Origin: Naegleria lovaniensis | Lineage: Eukaryota; Heterolobosea; Eutetramitea; Acrasida; Naegleriidae | Length of the DNA stretch: 64,000 nucleotides | NCBI RefSeq assembly: GCF_003324165.1 | Contig: NW_025407851.1 | Coordinates: 310,001 to 374,000, forward strand | Direction of reading: 5' to 3' | In this document: piece by piece, positions 19,825-32,355 of the stretch | Numbering within the stretch: the stretch's first letter is position 1 | Layout of the letters: each line of letters begins with the position of its first letter | Translations under genes and position numbers: made by a program | The notes under the pieces: generated by a model | Database searches by the model: none | What the model was told of the DNA's origin: nothing | The model's input: only the letters and a program-made list of their open reading frames with translations

Positions 19825-22800
19825 TTATTGGAAGGCGCCTCGGTAATTATTGGCATTGGATAAATATTGGGAGTGTTGTGGTTGTGAGGGTGGTTGCTGT
19901 TGTGAAAAGAGTTGCTGCTGTGAATTGGTGGCTTGATTCTTTAAGAAAGAGGAAGAATTGTTGGATGACATTTGTTGGTGAGACATACCGGATGAATAGT
20001 GCTGTTGATGTTGAGATGGATAATTTTGAACGTGTTGCAGTGTTGTTGGACTGCTCATGTTGATCTGTTGATGGAATTGCTGTTGATGTTGTGACAGCTG
20101 TGACGCTTGTTGTTTCATAAATTGTTGAGACGATGGCTGTTGTTGAGACATGGAAGCAAGTAAAGAGCTTCTGTTAGCAGATGCGTTTGTAAAAGAGTCA
20201 GACATTGAAGGTAATTGTCTTTCTGCCATGATTGAGGCTCCAAAATTATTGTACTGTTGTGCACGCATTTGTGTTTGATGTAGCTGTTGTTGTTGTTGAG
20301 GATATGGTTGATGCATATTACTTGCAACATTGGTGTTGCGTTGTTGTGGGAGGTTGCTCTGTGGTGTTTGGATAAATTGTTGCTGAGAGTAAGTGTTGGA
20401 TGTTGGCTGATGAATTTGTTGCTGTTGTGACACCATTTGATAGTTACCAGACGTCACAACACTGCTGGGATTGTGCTGCATAGAAGCATTGGAAACATTT
20501 CGTTGTTGAATGAATTGGGTTGGATTAAATGTTTGCTTCATTTGTTGTGACTGGGCAGAGAGAGGAGTTGCTGGCTGTGGAGGATCACTAAGCTTCCGAG
20601 GAGCCATGTACTTGCTAAAGGAATCCACAAATGTATCTGCGTTGCCCAGAGAACGCTCAGAAAATTGCTCTGTCTGATCATGTCCTGACAGAAACTGCGA
20701 ACTGCGTTGTTGTGAATGTTGAGTTTGTTGATGATGCGACTGAGCTGTCAATAACTGGTTGAATTGAGCTGGATTATTCATTAAATTACTCTGCATCGTT
20801 GATGATTCGATTTGATTTGCATGAATATTTGTTGACAAAGATGACTGAAGTGGTTGTGAGTAAGAAGGAGTAGCAGTTGGAGGGCTTAGCAATAGCTCAC
20901 GGAATGACACTGGAGCAGTATATTGTTCTGTTCTGGATGATGAAACGTTGGTATTTGTGACTGGTTGTTGCTCAGACAAATTATGGAATGCATTTAGCAT
21001 GCTCGTTTCTTGCATTGAAGCAAACTTTTGCTGTTGAGATAATGTACCAGTAATTTGATAGTTTGACATGCTTGTGGGTTGATTGACTTGTTGAGAATAT
21101 GATTGTTGAGGATGCACATTTAGCAACAGACTTTGGAAGCTGTTACTCCTAGATCTAATGGATTCTTGCGATTGCAGATTCGTGTCGAATGTTGTCGTAG
21201 TTTGATTTTGTTTAAGTAGCATATTGGGCATAAATTGTTCAACATGCTGCGATTCTTGCCGAATTGTCTGCTGTTGTTGTTGTGAGTGAGGTGCTTGTTG
21301 CCTTACGTTAGGCGTAGTAGCTTGATCCATATCCAAAATTCTCTCGCTTAATTGTGGTTCCAATTGTTGCAACTGAGGTGTCATGTGGTGTGATTGTTGC
21401 TGAGCTTGTTGGTGTGATGTCTTGGAAGCAAAACTACTGCTAGTATCAGTGTTAGTTCGTTGTATTGAAGCCATCTCTGAAGCACGAACCGGTTGGTTTT
21501 CGAAAGGAGGTTCATAAGGAATTTCTTTGCTTGTTTTTCTCTTCTTATTCGATGGAGAAAAATCATCAACAGTACCACTAACTGTTAAATGTTGTTCAGG
21601 AGCTTCTAATGTAATATTGGAGCCATCCTCGAGGGTCTTGGTGTTGACATCACCTGAGGACGACGCTGCTGTCACAGATAGCGATGGTTTCGATGAGTCT
21701 TCAGGTTTTTTCTTTGGGGTGGGTTTAGGTGGATCTACGAGCTTAGTGGTGTGATGATGAACAGCAACGTGCTCTTCCTCTTTCGAAAGCGAATTCTTCC
21801 TTTTAAGAGGTGTTTTGTTTTGAACAGTTTCATCCTTTTTGTTTTTCAATAAGCCAATTCCCTTCTTGGGGTTATGATCCACCTGTGTTTTTCTGGCCAT
21901 CATCATGAGAGAGCTTTCAGCTTTGGCTGTTTTGGATTTTCGTTCCTTAGTTGGTGTTGCTGTGGATTGAGCCAAAGGTTTGTCTGACATGTTTGTAATG
22001 TAAGTGGAGGAGGTAGCAGCAGAAACAAGAGGAACCACTGGTGGATGTGACGATGTTGTTATGGTAGCTGCTGGCATTGTTGATGGAGTGGAAGCCGATG
22101 AGGACGAGGCGGGAGTGCTTGAGGGAATGACATGGTGTTGTTCGTTAGGAGTCATGGAAGACGCTGCTGTCACAGATAATGATGTGTTTGCTGCTGATGC
22201 TGGAGGAGTTTGAGGCAAAAATGAAGAATTTCGTGGTGATGTCTCTGCTTCAGGTTTTGGAGTTCCCTTCTTGTGGTGCTCAACTGGTTTTGAGTCCACA
22301 ATAGGAGGCTCCTTCATATTTGAGATGGCAATTCCTAGTTGAGCAAACTCTTCTTGTAGAGTGACCGTTGTTGGTACCTGATTCATAGAGTTGTTGATTC
22401 CATTGTCTGTCATGACAGAGTCATCTTGTTGTGTCATTGACCTCTCTTCTAAGGTGGTTGAAGGAACGTTTTCTGGCTCCTTCAATATTGCAGATTTGTC
22501 TTGTGGATTATGTTCTGTTGTGTGTGATTTTTCCATCTTTGAAGGTTCACTTGAGCTTTGATGACTCTTCTTTGTTTTTTTCTTTTCAGTATTTTGTGGA
22601 ATGGTTATCGCCGCACTATTGTCAACCCTAGCACTATTTAAAGCAATATCGTTTTTGGAACTTATTGGATCAATATTTGCCCTCGTTGGTGTACTGCTCT
22701 GCATGGAAGAAACAGCTTCAGGACGATTGTTCATTTGGGTATGACTCGCACTGAGGGTGGTTGGTGGCATGGCAGTAGTATTAGTCACATCTTTTGTTTC

Positions 22801-24493
22801 TGCTCTCTTGTTGTGTTTAGAGGAAGATGATTTTTTTGCTTCACCTTGGTGATTCGTAGTGACTGCTTGTTTTGGTTGTTTGGGATGAACCGAACTTGAC
22901 TCTTTCTTGTTCTTTTTGTGTTTTTTAGATACTTCATTGTGGAGCGGAGTTGATTGTGTAGAGGCAGATGCAATTTTTGAATGTCTTGGATTGCTTGGGG
23001 AGGAGTGTAATTTTCTTGCTGCCTCTACCATGCTTCCTGTGGTGCTCTTTATAGCTTCTCTATGACGTGGTTTTGGAGCCTTAAACTCGCCACCTGTGCC
23101 AGTCACCTCTTTGGAGGGTGTGCTTGGTGGTTTTTGTGGAATCTTGGTACGTTTTCGTAACTCTCCAATAGCTTTCCAATTTTTGTTCACAACTTCAGGA
23201 TTACAGTCATGAGGATTGTACTGAAATTGATGTGCCTCAAATCTAACTGTGACACAGGCATTCATGTAGAGTGAAATTGCTGGAAAATATGCTCCAAACA
23301 TAATATCCGAAAATGCTATTCCTTGGTATTTTCCATTTTTAAAGAAAACTATTTTGCTTCCAATAACTGGCTTTTCATCCAAAGTTGCAGTGAATTGTTT
23401 GTACTGTTGGCCGTCATCACCAAAAAATGCAGACTCAATATACTTAATAGGTGGAGTTTCAACTTTGGGAATTTCAATGTAGCAACCAATGACATCTCCA
23501 GCTTCCCCAAAAGGTTCTCCGTATGGAATTCCTTTCGATTTATAATATACCTTCCCATCTTTGCTACCATACCCATACGATAATTTATCAAATCCACATG
23601 GACCTTTGTCAAACGCTCCTTTCAAACACCATCCTACTCGATAATGAGGTTTTCTTGCATAGTCAGGCACAGAATTATTTTCCATATTGTTTTCAATTTT
23701 CACTTCGTAGTAATATGCTCCACTTTCTAAACAATGAGTTGCATGAATCATGCAATAACCCTATTTTGATTTTGTTCAAATGAAGTGATAATTTGCAAAA
23801 TATAACAGTTCCATTGTCATATAATTATACGTGATATTTGACTGATCTTGCATCGAATAAAACACTTACTGATACTCCGATGGAGCATTTATCATCTTTA
23901 ATTTTGATGGGAAAATCTTGTTTCTTTTCTTGAAATGTAACTGGTGTTGTTGGATTTTGATCTTCACCTCTATTGTGACAAGGTAGAAAATGGGAATTAA
24001 AGCGAAAATGAAAAGTATTAATTTCCAGAATTCTAAATTACAATCATTGAACATACATGTGCTTGTACTTTCTAATCACAACATCTTCTCCATCTCGTTC
24101 TTCTACACTCCAATCGGAATCGTCTACATTTTCAATAATTAAAGGCAAACGTTTGAATACATCACACAATGAGATTAAAAATTATTTCAAAATTAGTTTC
24201 GGTTTAAATTTAAACATACCATCATCACTCGATGATGATGAAGAACTAGAATCGTCATCATCATCATCTCTATCACTATCTGATTCATCGGAATGAGTAG
24301 TGCCTTTACTTCGGCTATTGGTTGGTCGTTTTGGTTTTGTTGGAGCATGAACATGTTGGAAATCTGTCATTTCTTCTTCTTCACTTTCTTCATATTCTTC
24401 TTCCGATGCTGATGATGGTAAATGTTGCTCATCATCTTCGTCAATCACGACTTTATTCCGCCTCTGTAACGGAGGTGTATGCAAAAGATTCAT
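19825..24493 (-). CDS. ASH2: ASH2-type SPRY protein (COMPASS H3K4 methyltransferase subunit) with very long Gln-rich tail
   Basis: Four exons: 24493-24220, 24123-24057, 23969-23870, 23760-19825; phases 1, 2, 0 all fit and give 1458 aa. The N-terminus is acidic/Ser-rich (MNLLHTPPLQRRN, then D/E runs). The SPRY domain spans roughly residues 95-330: KIKDDKCSIGVSGYCMIHAT, GAYYYEVKI, YRVGWCLKGAF, GFDKLSYGYGSKDGKVYYKS, GDVIGCYIEIP, IVFFKNGKYQGIAFSDI and YFPAISLY. These match ASH2L segment by segment, including the long loop before IVFFKNG. ASH2 pairs with RbBP5 to activate MLL/Set1 methyltransferases on chromatin. The remaining about 1100 residues are disordered, first Lys/Ser-rich then Gln-rich. 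The PHD-like and winged-helix domains that precede SPRY in animal ASH2L are absent. Confidence 0.85.
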
Positions 24494-25100
24494 TTTTAAT
24501 TGAAACGTTTATTTTTGTTTGGACCAACGATGATCTCGTCTTGTTCCAAGTCTGTTTTTGTCTTTTGATCGGGCCACAACGTTGTCGTCTAGTTGTAGAA
24601 ACTTTAAAAAACAAGCTTGAAATTTGCTCAAAATGACAAAAAAGAAGCCTTGTCGTTTTGCTCCCTTTCAGAGTTGTGAAATACCACAGCCTCTATGAGC
24701 TCCACTTTCGGCTCGTACAATAAGTAAAGCGAAATGGAACAGTATTGAGGGTATGGAGCAAACAATGGTTGTTAGAGTTTTGGTTTACAATAACAAACCC
24801 AACAATTATTTGAAGTTTAGCAAAGAATGGTATTATGCCAAATTTGTCATTTGACACTTTCTGCAATTCCTTGCGGAGTAGGTAGAACTCAAAACACACC
24901 CTCAGAGAGCTGTATTCAAACGATCTCAATTAATGGCACCAAATGTGATGAGCTGGTTGGTTAGATTGTTACAAAATATCTTCTTACATTTTCCTTCATT
25001 TTGAAGAAAATCGCAACATTTCATCACTTCAACAAGCGGATCTTGCGATGAACATTTTGTGAAATTTCGAAAAAATTAAAAACCAACCACTCATCACCCG
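24494..25100. other. Intergenic region between divergent genes
   Basis: About 600 bp between the ASH2-like gene (minus) and the first BTB gene (plus). It must contain both promoters. It holds only short unrelated ORFs, including a 78-codon minus-strand one without a domain. No RNA gene or repeat was recognised. Confidence 0.5.
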
Positions 25101-28100
25101 ATGGCATCCAACGAAAGCAAGAAGAGAAAACAAGATGAGGAATATTCATCATCATGTGCACAAGAAAATGATTCCTCCATGTTATCCTATGAAATTCCAT
25201 CCGAAGAGAAGCAAACCAGCGAATTGATCGATCAAGTAGCAGAGTCCTTTCATCAATTGACTTTGCAACAACAGACCGAAACCATGATCAAGCGTTTAGT
25301 GGACCAATTCCAAAATGGTTCATCATCCTCCAGCAGCACTCCGCTCTCATCTTCCACGGCCAATGATTTTTCATTTGTGGACTCATCGGCATCCAAGCTG
25401 AATCTTGTTGCTCTCGAACAAATGCAAACCGATGAATTGGTTGTGTTGAAAGTAGGGTCTCGTTTCTTTCAAACCACATTAAAGACCTTGTTGGGTCAGA
25501 GAGGTTCCAATGTTCAATCTAAAAAGATTGTCATTAGCGGACAAGTTGCTTCGGGACCAAAACCAAAGAAACGAGGTCCTCCCGGAGAAGGCGACGAAGA
25601 GGAAGAAGGAGGTGATGAAGAAGAGGAAGGAGGTGATGGAGAAGAGGAAGAGATGCAAGATGATAAAGAACAAGATGGAAATGCCGCCAAAGATAGCTCC
25701 TCAGCATCAGGTGCTTCTCTCGAATATGTTTGTGCTCAAGACAATTTATTCAAGGTCATGTTTGATAGCGGTTTTGGTATTGAGAGAGAGGAAAACAAAT
25801 CAGCCATCTCTTTCGAGGATAGAAATCCAGAGTATTTTGAATACATTTTGGAACATTTGAGACAAGGAGGAAGAGTAAAATCATTGGGTATTGAAAAGTT
25901 GAACATTACAGAGCTTGAAAATATTTTGGAAGAGAGTAGATTTTTCCTTACCGAGAAATTGTCAGAATACATTTTGTTCTTGCTCGACAAGTATCACAAG
26001 TACGACTCTTCATTGACTAATTATGATGAAGTTGGAATGAATATGGATGATGATCAGCAAGATTTTGGAGTGACCTCTTCTATTCCTGTTGAAAAAGTCA
26101 AGCAATACATTAAGGAAACCAATGAAAAGGTCAACCAATCCAAGCTCAATGTTTCGACACTTTCTCAAAAATTGGTTGAAAGTTACAAGAACTTTTTGGT
26201 TGGTAATGATGTTGAGAGTGACTTGAGTGTTCGTGTCGATGTCGCTGGCCAAGTTTTTACCATTCCATTCACTGCATTGAGAAAGTATGAAAACTTTTTA
26301 ATTACCAAGTACATGTTATCTGGTAATTTCAAATTGAATCAAGATGGATGTATCTTTATTGATAGAAGTCCTAAACTCTTCAATTTTATTCATGGATATA
26401 TTATTTCTGGAGGAAAGTTCTATCACTTCCCCAAGTATTTATCAAATGAGAAGAAACTCCAACTCAAGAAGGAAGCTGAATTCTATGGAATGAATACCTT
26501 GATTCAAGAATACTTGGATCCATTGCGTTATCCAGTAGAGTTATTGGGAAAGGACAATATTAAACTCAAAGAGCAAGAGGACAAGTTGAGAGAACTGTTT
26601 GCAAAGAGAAGAGATTCTCCACTCTTGGACGATCCATATCTCATGTTAACTCCATTGTTCAGCAAATTAGATGAAATCAATTTGAAAGAGAGGTTTAGAG
26701 TTGATTTTGGCAAGTGTCCAAAACTGTTGGATCTCAGTGACAAGACGAAATATTCAAGACATGTTTCTCCTCCTCGTCTTGTGAATAATGTTCAAGCATT
26801 CAAATTGAATTGGCATAGATTCACTCAGGGAGTTTTGGAAGGTCTAGATTGGAAGGGAGTTTTTGCTGCAGGTGGTGGAGGTATGTGTGAATTTTTTTTG
26901 AAGATTGTCTTATTCTACAAATGTAATGATTTTTAACATCATTTCACTTTAAAGTTTTGGGATGTCTCTTAAAGGATGGTGGTGACCCTTCCGCTCAAAC
27001 TCCTGTCTCTACAATTTTCCCCATGTCAAGTGAGGAACGTGCAAAGAACAACACTTCAAGATCCATCTCCACCATTGATGATGACGATGACGAAAATGAA
27101 GCAAGTGATTTCGGCTTTTGGAGAAGATTCACTAAAAAGGATACAACCACTCAACACAATGATTCTATTATCAAATATCCAGTTTCTGCATTCCACAATT
27201 TGGATAGTATTGGAAATAGCTCAGTATTTTCAAAGTTCAGATATGGCAACACCTATGAGGGTTATGATACAAGAAGATCAAACAAGCAAAAGCAAGTAGA
27301 TATAAAGTCTACTGTTGCAGATACTTCCAACGCCAGAGTGATTCCAGAGCCCAACATTCCAACCAGTTTCAAAAAGAGTGACATTGATTTATTTTTGTAT
27401 GCCATGACTGAAAAAGAAGCTGAAGAGAAAATACGTCATATTTACCAAACTGTAAAGAAGAACATGGCTCGTTTATTATTGCCTGACACCAATACTGAAA
27501 AGTTGTCATCCTCTGGATATCACTACTACAGAAACAGGAATCAAAACCAAGAACAAAAGAAGTTATTCGAAGATGGAATCTTGAAAACAACAAATACTGT
27601 TGTGAATGATGACATTTTGGTTGTGAGAACCAAATACGCTGTCACATTTTATGGTTACAGAATTAGACCAATTCAAGTTGTTTTGAGAATTTACAAATCT
27701 CCTGCTGAAGTCTTACTTGGATTTGATATCGACTGTGCATGCATTGGTTATGATGGTAAGACTGTATGGAGTGCTCCAAGAGCAAGAAGAGCTCTTGCCT
27801 TCAATACGAACTTGGTCGATGTTGATCGACAATCCACTACTTATGAGTACAGACTGTACAAGTATGCAAAGAGAGGATTTTCTGTCTCCGTACCTGGATT
27901 TGATTCTAACAAAGTCCAAAATCAATTATTACAATATCCAAGAAGATTCCCTTTCACTTCCATGGAATACTTGATGCATGGATTGGCACGTATTCTTGCA
28001 ATGGACTTGGCATGTCAATCTAAAAATCCAAAGCACGTGTTGGGCCCCTATGATGCTCCCAATTCCAACAAGGCACAAGAAAAGGAAGAACGTAAAGCTC

Positions 28101-29116
28101 TTATTTTAGTTGGAGAGGTTAATGTGAAATCAGACTATATGGATTTATCCATCATTAAGAGTGATCGATATCCTCCATCATATTTGTTTGATCAACTTTC
28201 AAAGGTACACAACATGGTTGCTATGATCAATATGAAAGAAGAGAAGACTGAGGGCGATGATAATAATAACACCAACCAGTCTGGAAGAGGCCAAGGATTA
28301 TCACATTGGCGTCGAAGTTATCGAAAGCGTCTTGATGAAAGAAAAGGATTCAGAGAGAGAGAAGCCATCACCCTTGATTCAAGATTAACTGCACTCAAAT
28401 TACAACCACCAGTTCAAGAAAGAAAACCAGACTGGAAACCATTCTTCATTTATTCTTTGAACGATATTGAAATGATTATTTGCAATGAAAAACAAGAATC
28501 AAGAGTGAGTAAGAACATTGAATGGATCACAGTTGATCCTGGTACACAATCTATTGGTAGTTTCCATCCTACCTCTCTCAACTTTTATAGAGATGCCTAC
28601 ACTTCCATTCCATTCAACAAGTTGCCTCTCTTGAAAGAATCAACCTCAAGAACTGCTTGGTATAGAGCTATGAGCCAACAACCTCCTCCTCATGTTATTC
28701 AAGAGTCGGAAAAGACGGCAGAAGAACGAAAGAAGAACCCTTATTACAATTACTACAATAGAAAAAATAATAATAACGAAACGGAGCAAACAGAAGACAG
28801 ATACAAGTTGGTCACTTTGAAAAATGTTTATGGTACTTTGGAACAAATTTGGTTTGAAGCTTATCCACCAGAAATTTCCAACAAGATTGAGCAAATGTTT
28901 AGAGGATTCGTCACATATGGTAATCCTATTGAATTTTGGATTTCCAACACTGAAAAGATTGACTTTGATTCATGGCGTCACATGAATGATACCACTCACG
29001 CTTCAGAACCAGGCAAAAGTTTCCGATTGCATCGTGATACCTTTGATTATTCATATCCTGGCGAAGAGGTTGCCAAGACTGCCATCACCAGACTCAGTTT
29101 TCCTTCCTTCTATTAA
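25101..29116 (+). CDS. Tandem BTB/T1 protein with nucleotidyltransferase-like domain, paralog A
   Basis: Two exons, 25101-26880 and 26955-29116 (intron 74 nt, G|GTATGT...AAAG), giving 1313 aa. A Ser/Gln-rich N-terminus leads to BTB/T1 domain 1 (about residues 113-255: VVLKVGSRFFQTTLKTLL, then FEDRNPEYFEYILEHLRQGG), split by an acidic insert of about 70 residues. BTB domain 2 is at about 374-470 (VRVDVAGQVFTIPFTALRKY, FIDRSPKLFNFIHGYI). The second half has AAGGGVLGCLL, which spans the intron, and after about 140 residues KSDIDLFLYAMTEKEAEEKI, then RIRPIQVVLRIYKSPAEVLL and VDVDRQSTTYEYRLYKYAKR. A Gly-rich hGG motif followed by DhDh suggests a polymerase-beta-type nucleotidyltransferase fold; this is inference. 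Paralog B lies at 35801-39267. Function unknown; KCTD-like BTB domains usually oligomerise or recruit cullin-3. Confidence 0.75.
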
Positions 29117-29244
29117 GGCGTTGTTGAGCAATTGCATTAATCCCAATTTCGTTCATAAAATAAAAATTCAAAAAAAATTTGGCAATTTAAAATTCTTGCA
29201 CAAAAATTTCTGAACGTTCTCAAAGTAGTATCGAACAACATATC

Positions 29245-32200
29245 ATGTCATCACAATTCCGACAATGCGTAGAATGTGGTGCTCCGATGGGTTCATCAAA
29301 AGTGTGCAGTTATTGCGGCTTCGGAAGTAAACACAACAAAACCACATACTATCTTGAAATTGGAGACCAAGAGGGAGAAGATAATAATACATTTACATTT
29401 CAAACGGGCCAACAAAATGCTGGTCATGTCAGTCGAGATATTTTCACCTTTACTGAATTTGGAGGAACACAATCGTTGGATGAACAATGCGAGCAAAATA
29501 GTGGATATGCTTTTATATTTTGTTTTCAGAGAGTGTTGCAATGTCAGGTGGACTTTTTAGTGGAACGAATGAATTTTCCACCAATTTTGAGGAAGGCCAT
29601 TGCTGATCTTTGGTTGGATTTTGTGGATGAAGTTAAATTGTATGTGTTGAAGTATTTTTGAAATTCTTTTGAAAAACATTTGACAATTGAAAATAATTAA
29701 TTTTACAATAATAATATTATTTAACATATTTTGGACTTCATGGATTGACGTTAATTTCACAATGTAGCAAAAAGCCACTCCTTCGTAGCAAGGTCAATAA
29801 GAAACAATTACATGTCAACGTTAGAAACACTCTCCACAGATTTGTTAAAGTCAATGCAAGAGCGCTTCGAAGATTATATTTACAAAAAGAATTGAAATTT
29901 GTTGGATTTTTACTACCGAAACTTCAACCCTATGATACTTTGGTGTTTATTTACTTGGCATGTGCAACCATTGGACATCCAGTCATGCTTCCAATTTTGA
30001 GACATTGGGCCATGACTGGAACCATTCCATATCGAAAAGTGTGTACGGAACTCTTTTCAAATGATCCTCGATTTAGAAAATTTAGTAGTAATACCTTTTC
30101 ATTTAACATGTACACTGAAGATAATATGGCTTCGAATGTGAGTAGTAGTTATTCTAGCATTGTGGTGTTTTAAATCACTGACTCACTCTAACAATGTTTT
30201 TTTTTTGATGCTTCATTGATGTCATTATTTCATGAATTATTTCATGAATGAAAATAGTTTCGAGAAGGAGTCATGCCAGACTCGAGAGAATTATGGAAAC
30301 GTGTGAAAAAACTCTCTCAACGAAAACAGACGCAATCTGCTCCATCTCAAAACGAACAAACAGAAGAGCACAAAGACATGTTCAAACAAGAAGGATCTCC
30401 TGCAACACCCTTCTCACGATACATTCCCATTCCAGATCTTAATTGTGAAATCATGCTTCGACCATTCTTTCCATTATTCATTCCTCAAATTCCACAACAA
30501 GAATATGATATTCTGATCACTTACACGTGTCGACTCATTCAGGCGTTTACAAAAATTTCTCAACCTTCCATTTATCACGACTGTGAACCTTCAGTAACGA
30601 CCTTACCATTTTGGAAAAATCCACTCACTGAAAGCCACATGTCTCCATGCATGTTCGTCATGTGTTTTGTGTGTATGACTTTGAAATTGTGTTTTGGACT
30701 CAATCGACAATACGATCCTCGCACCAATAATTCCCTAATTCACAATCCATCGGCCATAACGATGGCCACTGGAACTCATCCCAAATGGGCTCAATACATG
30801 ATTCGTATGAATGAACAATTTTCACGTCAACATGATCGAGGTGGAATTCTCATTGATCACCAGCCCATTCGATTGGCATGCCCCGACGATCGAATGTTAT
30901 TATCGACCTTTCTCGAGATGACCATTCATGAAAAGACTTTCCATCACACTCTCCTGAAAGGTTCTCTGCATCGACAATTATTTATGGGAAATAATTTACA
31001 GGCAGGTATTAAGGCAAATACCATGTTTTTGAATGAGATGAATATTCAAGGTTTACAGCCATTATTGAATTCACTACTGAGAGAAGAGTCATTGAGTGAT
31101 ATATATATGAATGGAAACACAACAGGAAGGCACACACAACTTGCATTTCCCACACTCAAAGATATGGAAATGAGAGCCCGACATTATCATCTCTTATTTG
31201 ATGTGAATGGAAATGTTCATGAAGAAGAAGAGGCATCAGATGTAAGGACACTCTTTCCTTCTTCTGCAACTTCTTTTATTGACATGTCCTTCTTGTTGCA
31301 GAGCATGAGTTGGTTCATGGGAGTGGATCCACAGAGTTTAATATCTTCCTATAGTAGCGGCAGTGGCAGTGGTGGATCGATCTATGGAACGAGTAGTCAT
31401 GGTTTTTATGGTGGCAATGATCGGTGGTGGAAGCATGGTTCGCAACAAGATGTTACTTCACCGGCAATGACCTTCCAAACTCTGTTGTCGAATATCATTG
31501 TTATTTTGGAGAATGTATTACTTGGAGTTGGAACGAGCCAGAATCAACAGGGAAGGAAGAATGATGGTACTAGTAGTCCTGGTGATCATGGCCATCTTTC
31601 AACAATGAACAATGACCCCTCATCGACTTGCTTAATGATGGAATTAGGAATTTCAAATATTTCCAAATGGAGTAGTATACGAAAGCACATGCAACACAAT
31701 GGAGTGATGTATCAACTCGAAAGACTCAATTCTCAACTCTTGAATGAAGGTAGAAAAGAATTATGGGAATTATGTTTGCCATCGTATCAACTCTTGTATC
31801 CGCAAGTATCATTCCGAAGGAGTGGTGTAGCAGTGCGAGTTCTTCATTAGAATTCTCACATCTGAGAAGAAGGAACAAGAAGAATAGAAATGATCCATCA
31901 ATGGATTTACAAGATGATAATGATGAAAAAACTCTTGGGGATGTAATCATGGAGAAGGATCAAGATGAATATGGGGATGATGATGAATGGTTAGAGGATG
32001 TTTCATCAACATTCAAGGATGGAGATCGGAATCGATTCATGTTGTCTCTTCCATTTATTCAATTATTGGAACGTCTCATGGTTCAGCAACAACAACACAA
32101 CGAATTTGATGAATACATGGATGGAGTGCTGGATCGACACTATTACAGGTGTGAGGGATCGTCCGTGCATGAAATTCTCAATACCAAGTCCATACAAAAG

Positions 32201-32254
32201 ACGGTCCTAATGATGCGTTCCACTCTACAAGCACATCATCCTATTATTGAATAA
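29245..32254 (+). CDS. TAF1B: RNA polymerase I TFIIB-like factor (TAF1B/Rrn7)
   Basis: Exons 29245-29639, 29768-30137 and 30258 onward. The N-terminus is a zinc ribbon with Cys8, Cys11, Cys21 and Cys24 (QCVECG...VCSYCG). A B-linker-like region leads to a first cyclin-like fold (QCQVDFLVERM, LRKAIADLWLDFVDEV), continuing across intron 1, with PYDTLVFIYLACATIG and LRHWAMTGTIPY, the segments I associate with TAF1B/Rrn7. These proteins take the place of TFIIB in rRNA gene transcription by Pol I in the nucleolus. The 3' end is unresolved: the frame of exon 3 stops at 31850 after SYQLLYPQVSF, while a second coding-like frame (31763-32254; acidic, then FMLSLPFIQLLERL) runs on. Candidate last introns are GTAGAA (31749) to CATTAG (31849), or GTATCA (31805) to an AAG about 70 nt later. 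Confidence 0.7.
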
Positions 32255-32355
32255 TCGAAGTCTGAGAGTGGTGATCATCAAAAGCATCTGGATTCAGTGT
32301 TGTAAAATTTTGGCGGGGTGTGGAACACGAAAAACATCGAGCCCACAAAAAAACA

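Noticed and set aside
32320-32355. Earlier start for TBC1D32 at 32320
   Set aside because: The codon there is GTG; the first ATG in frame is 32356.
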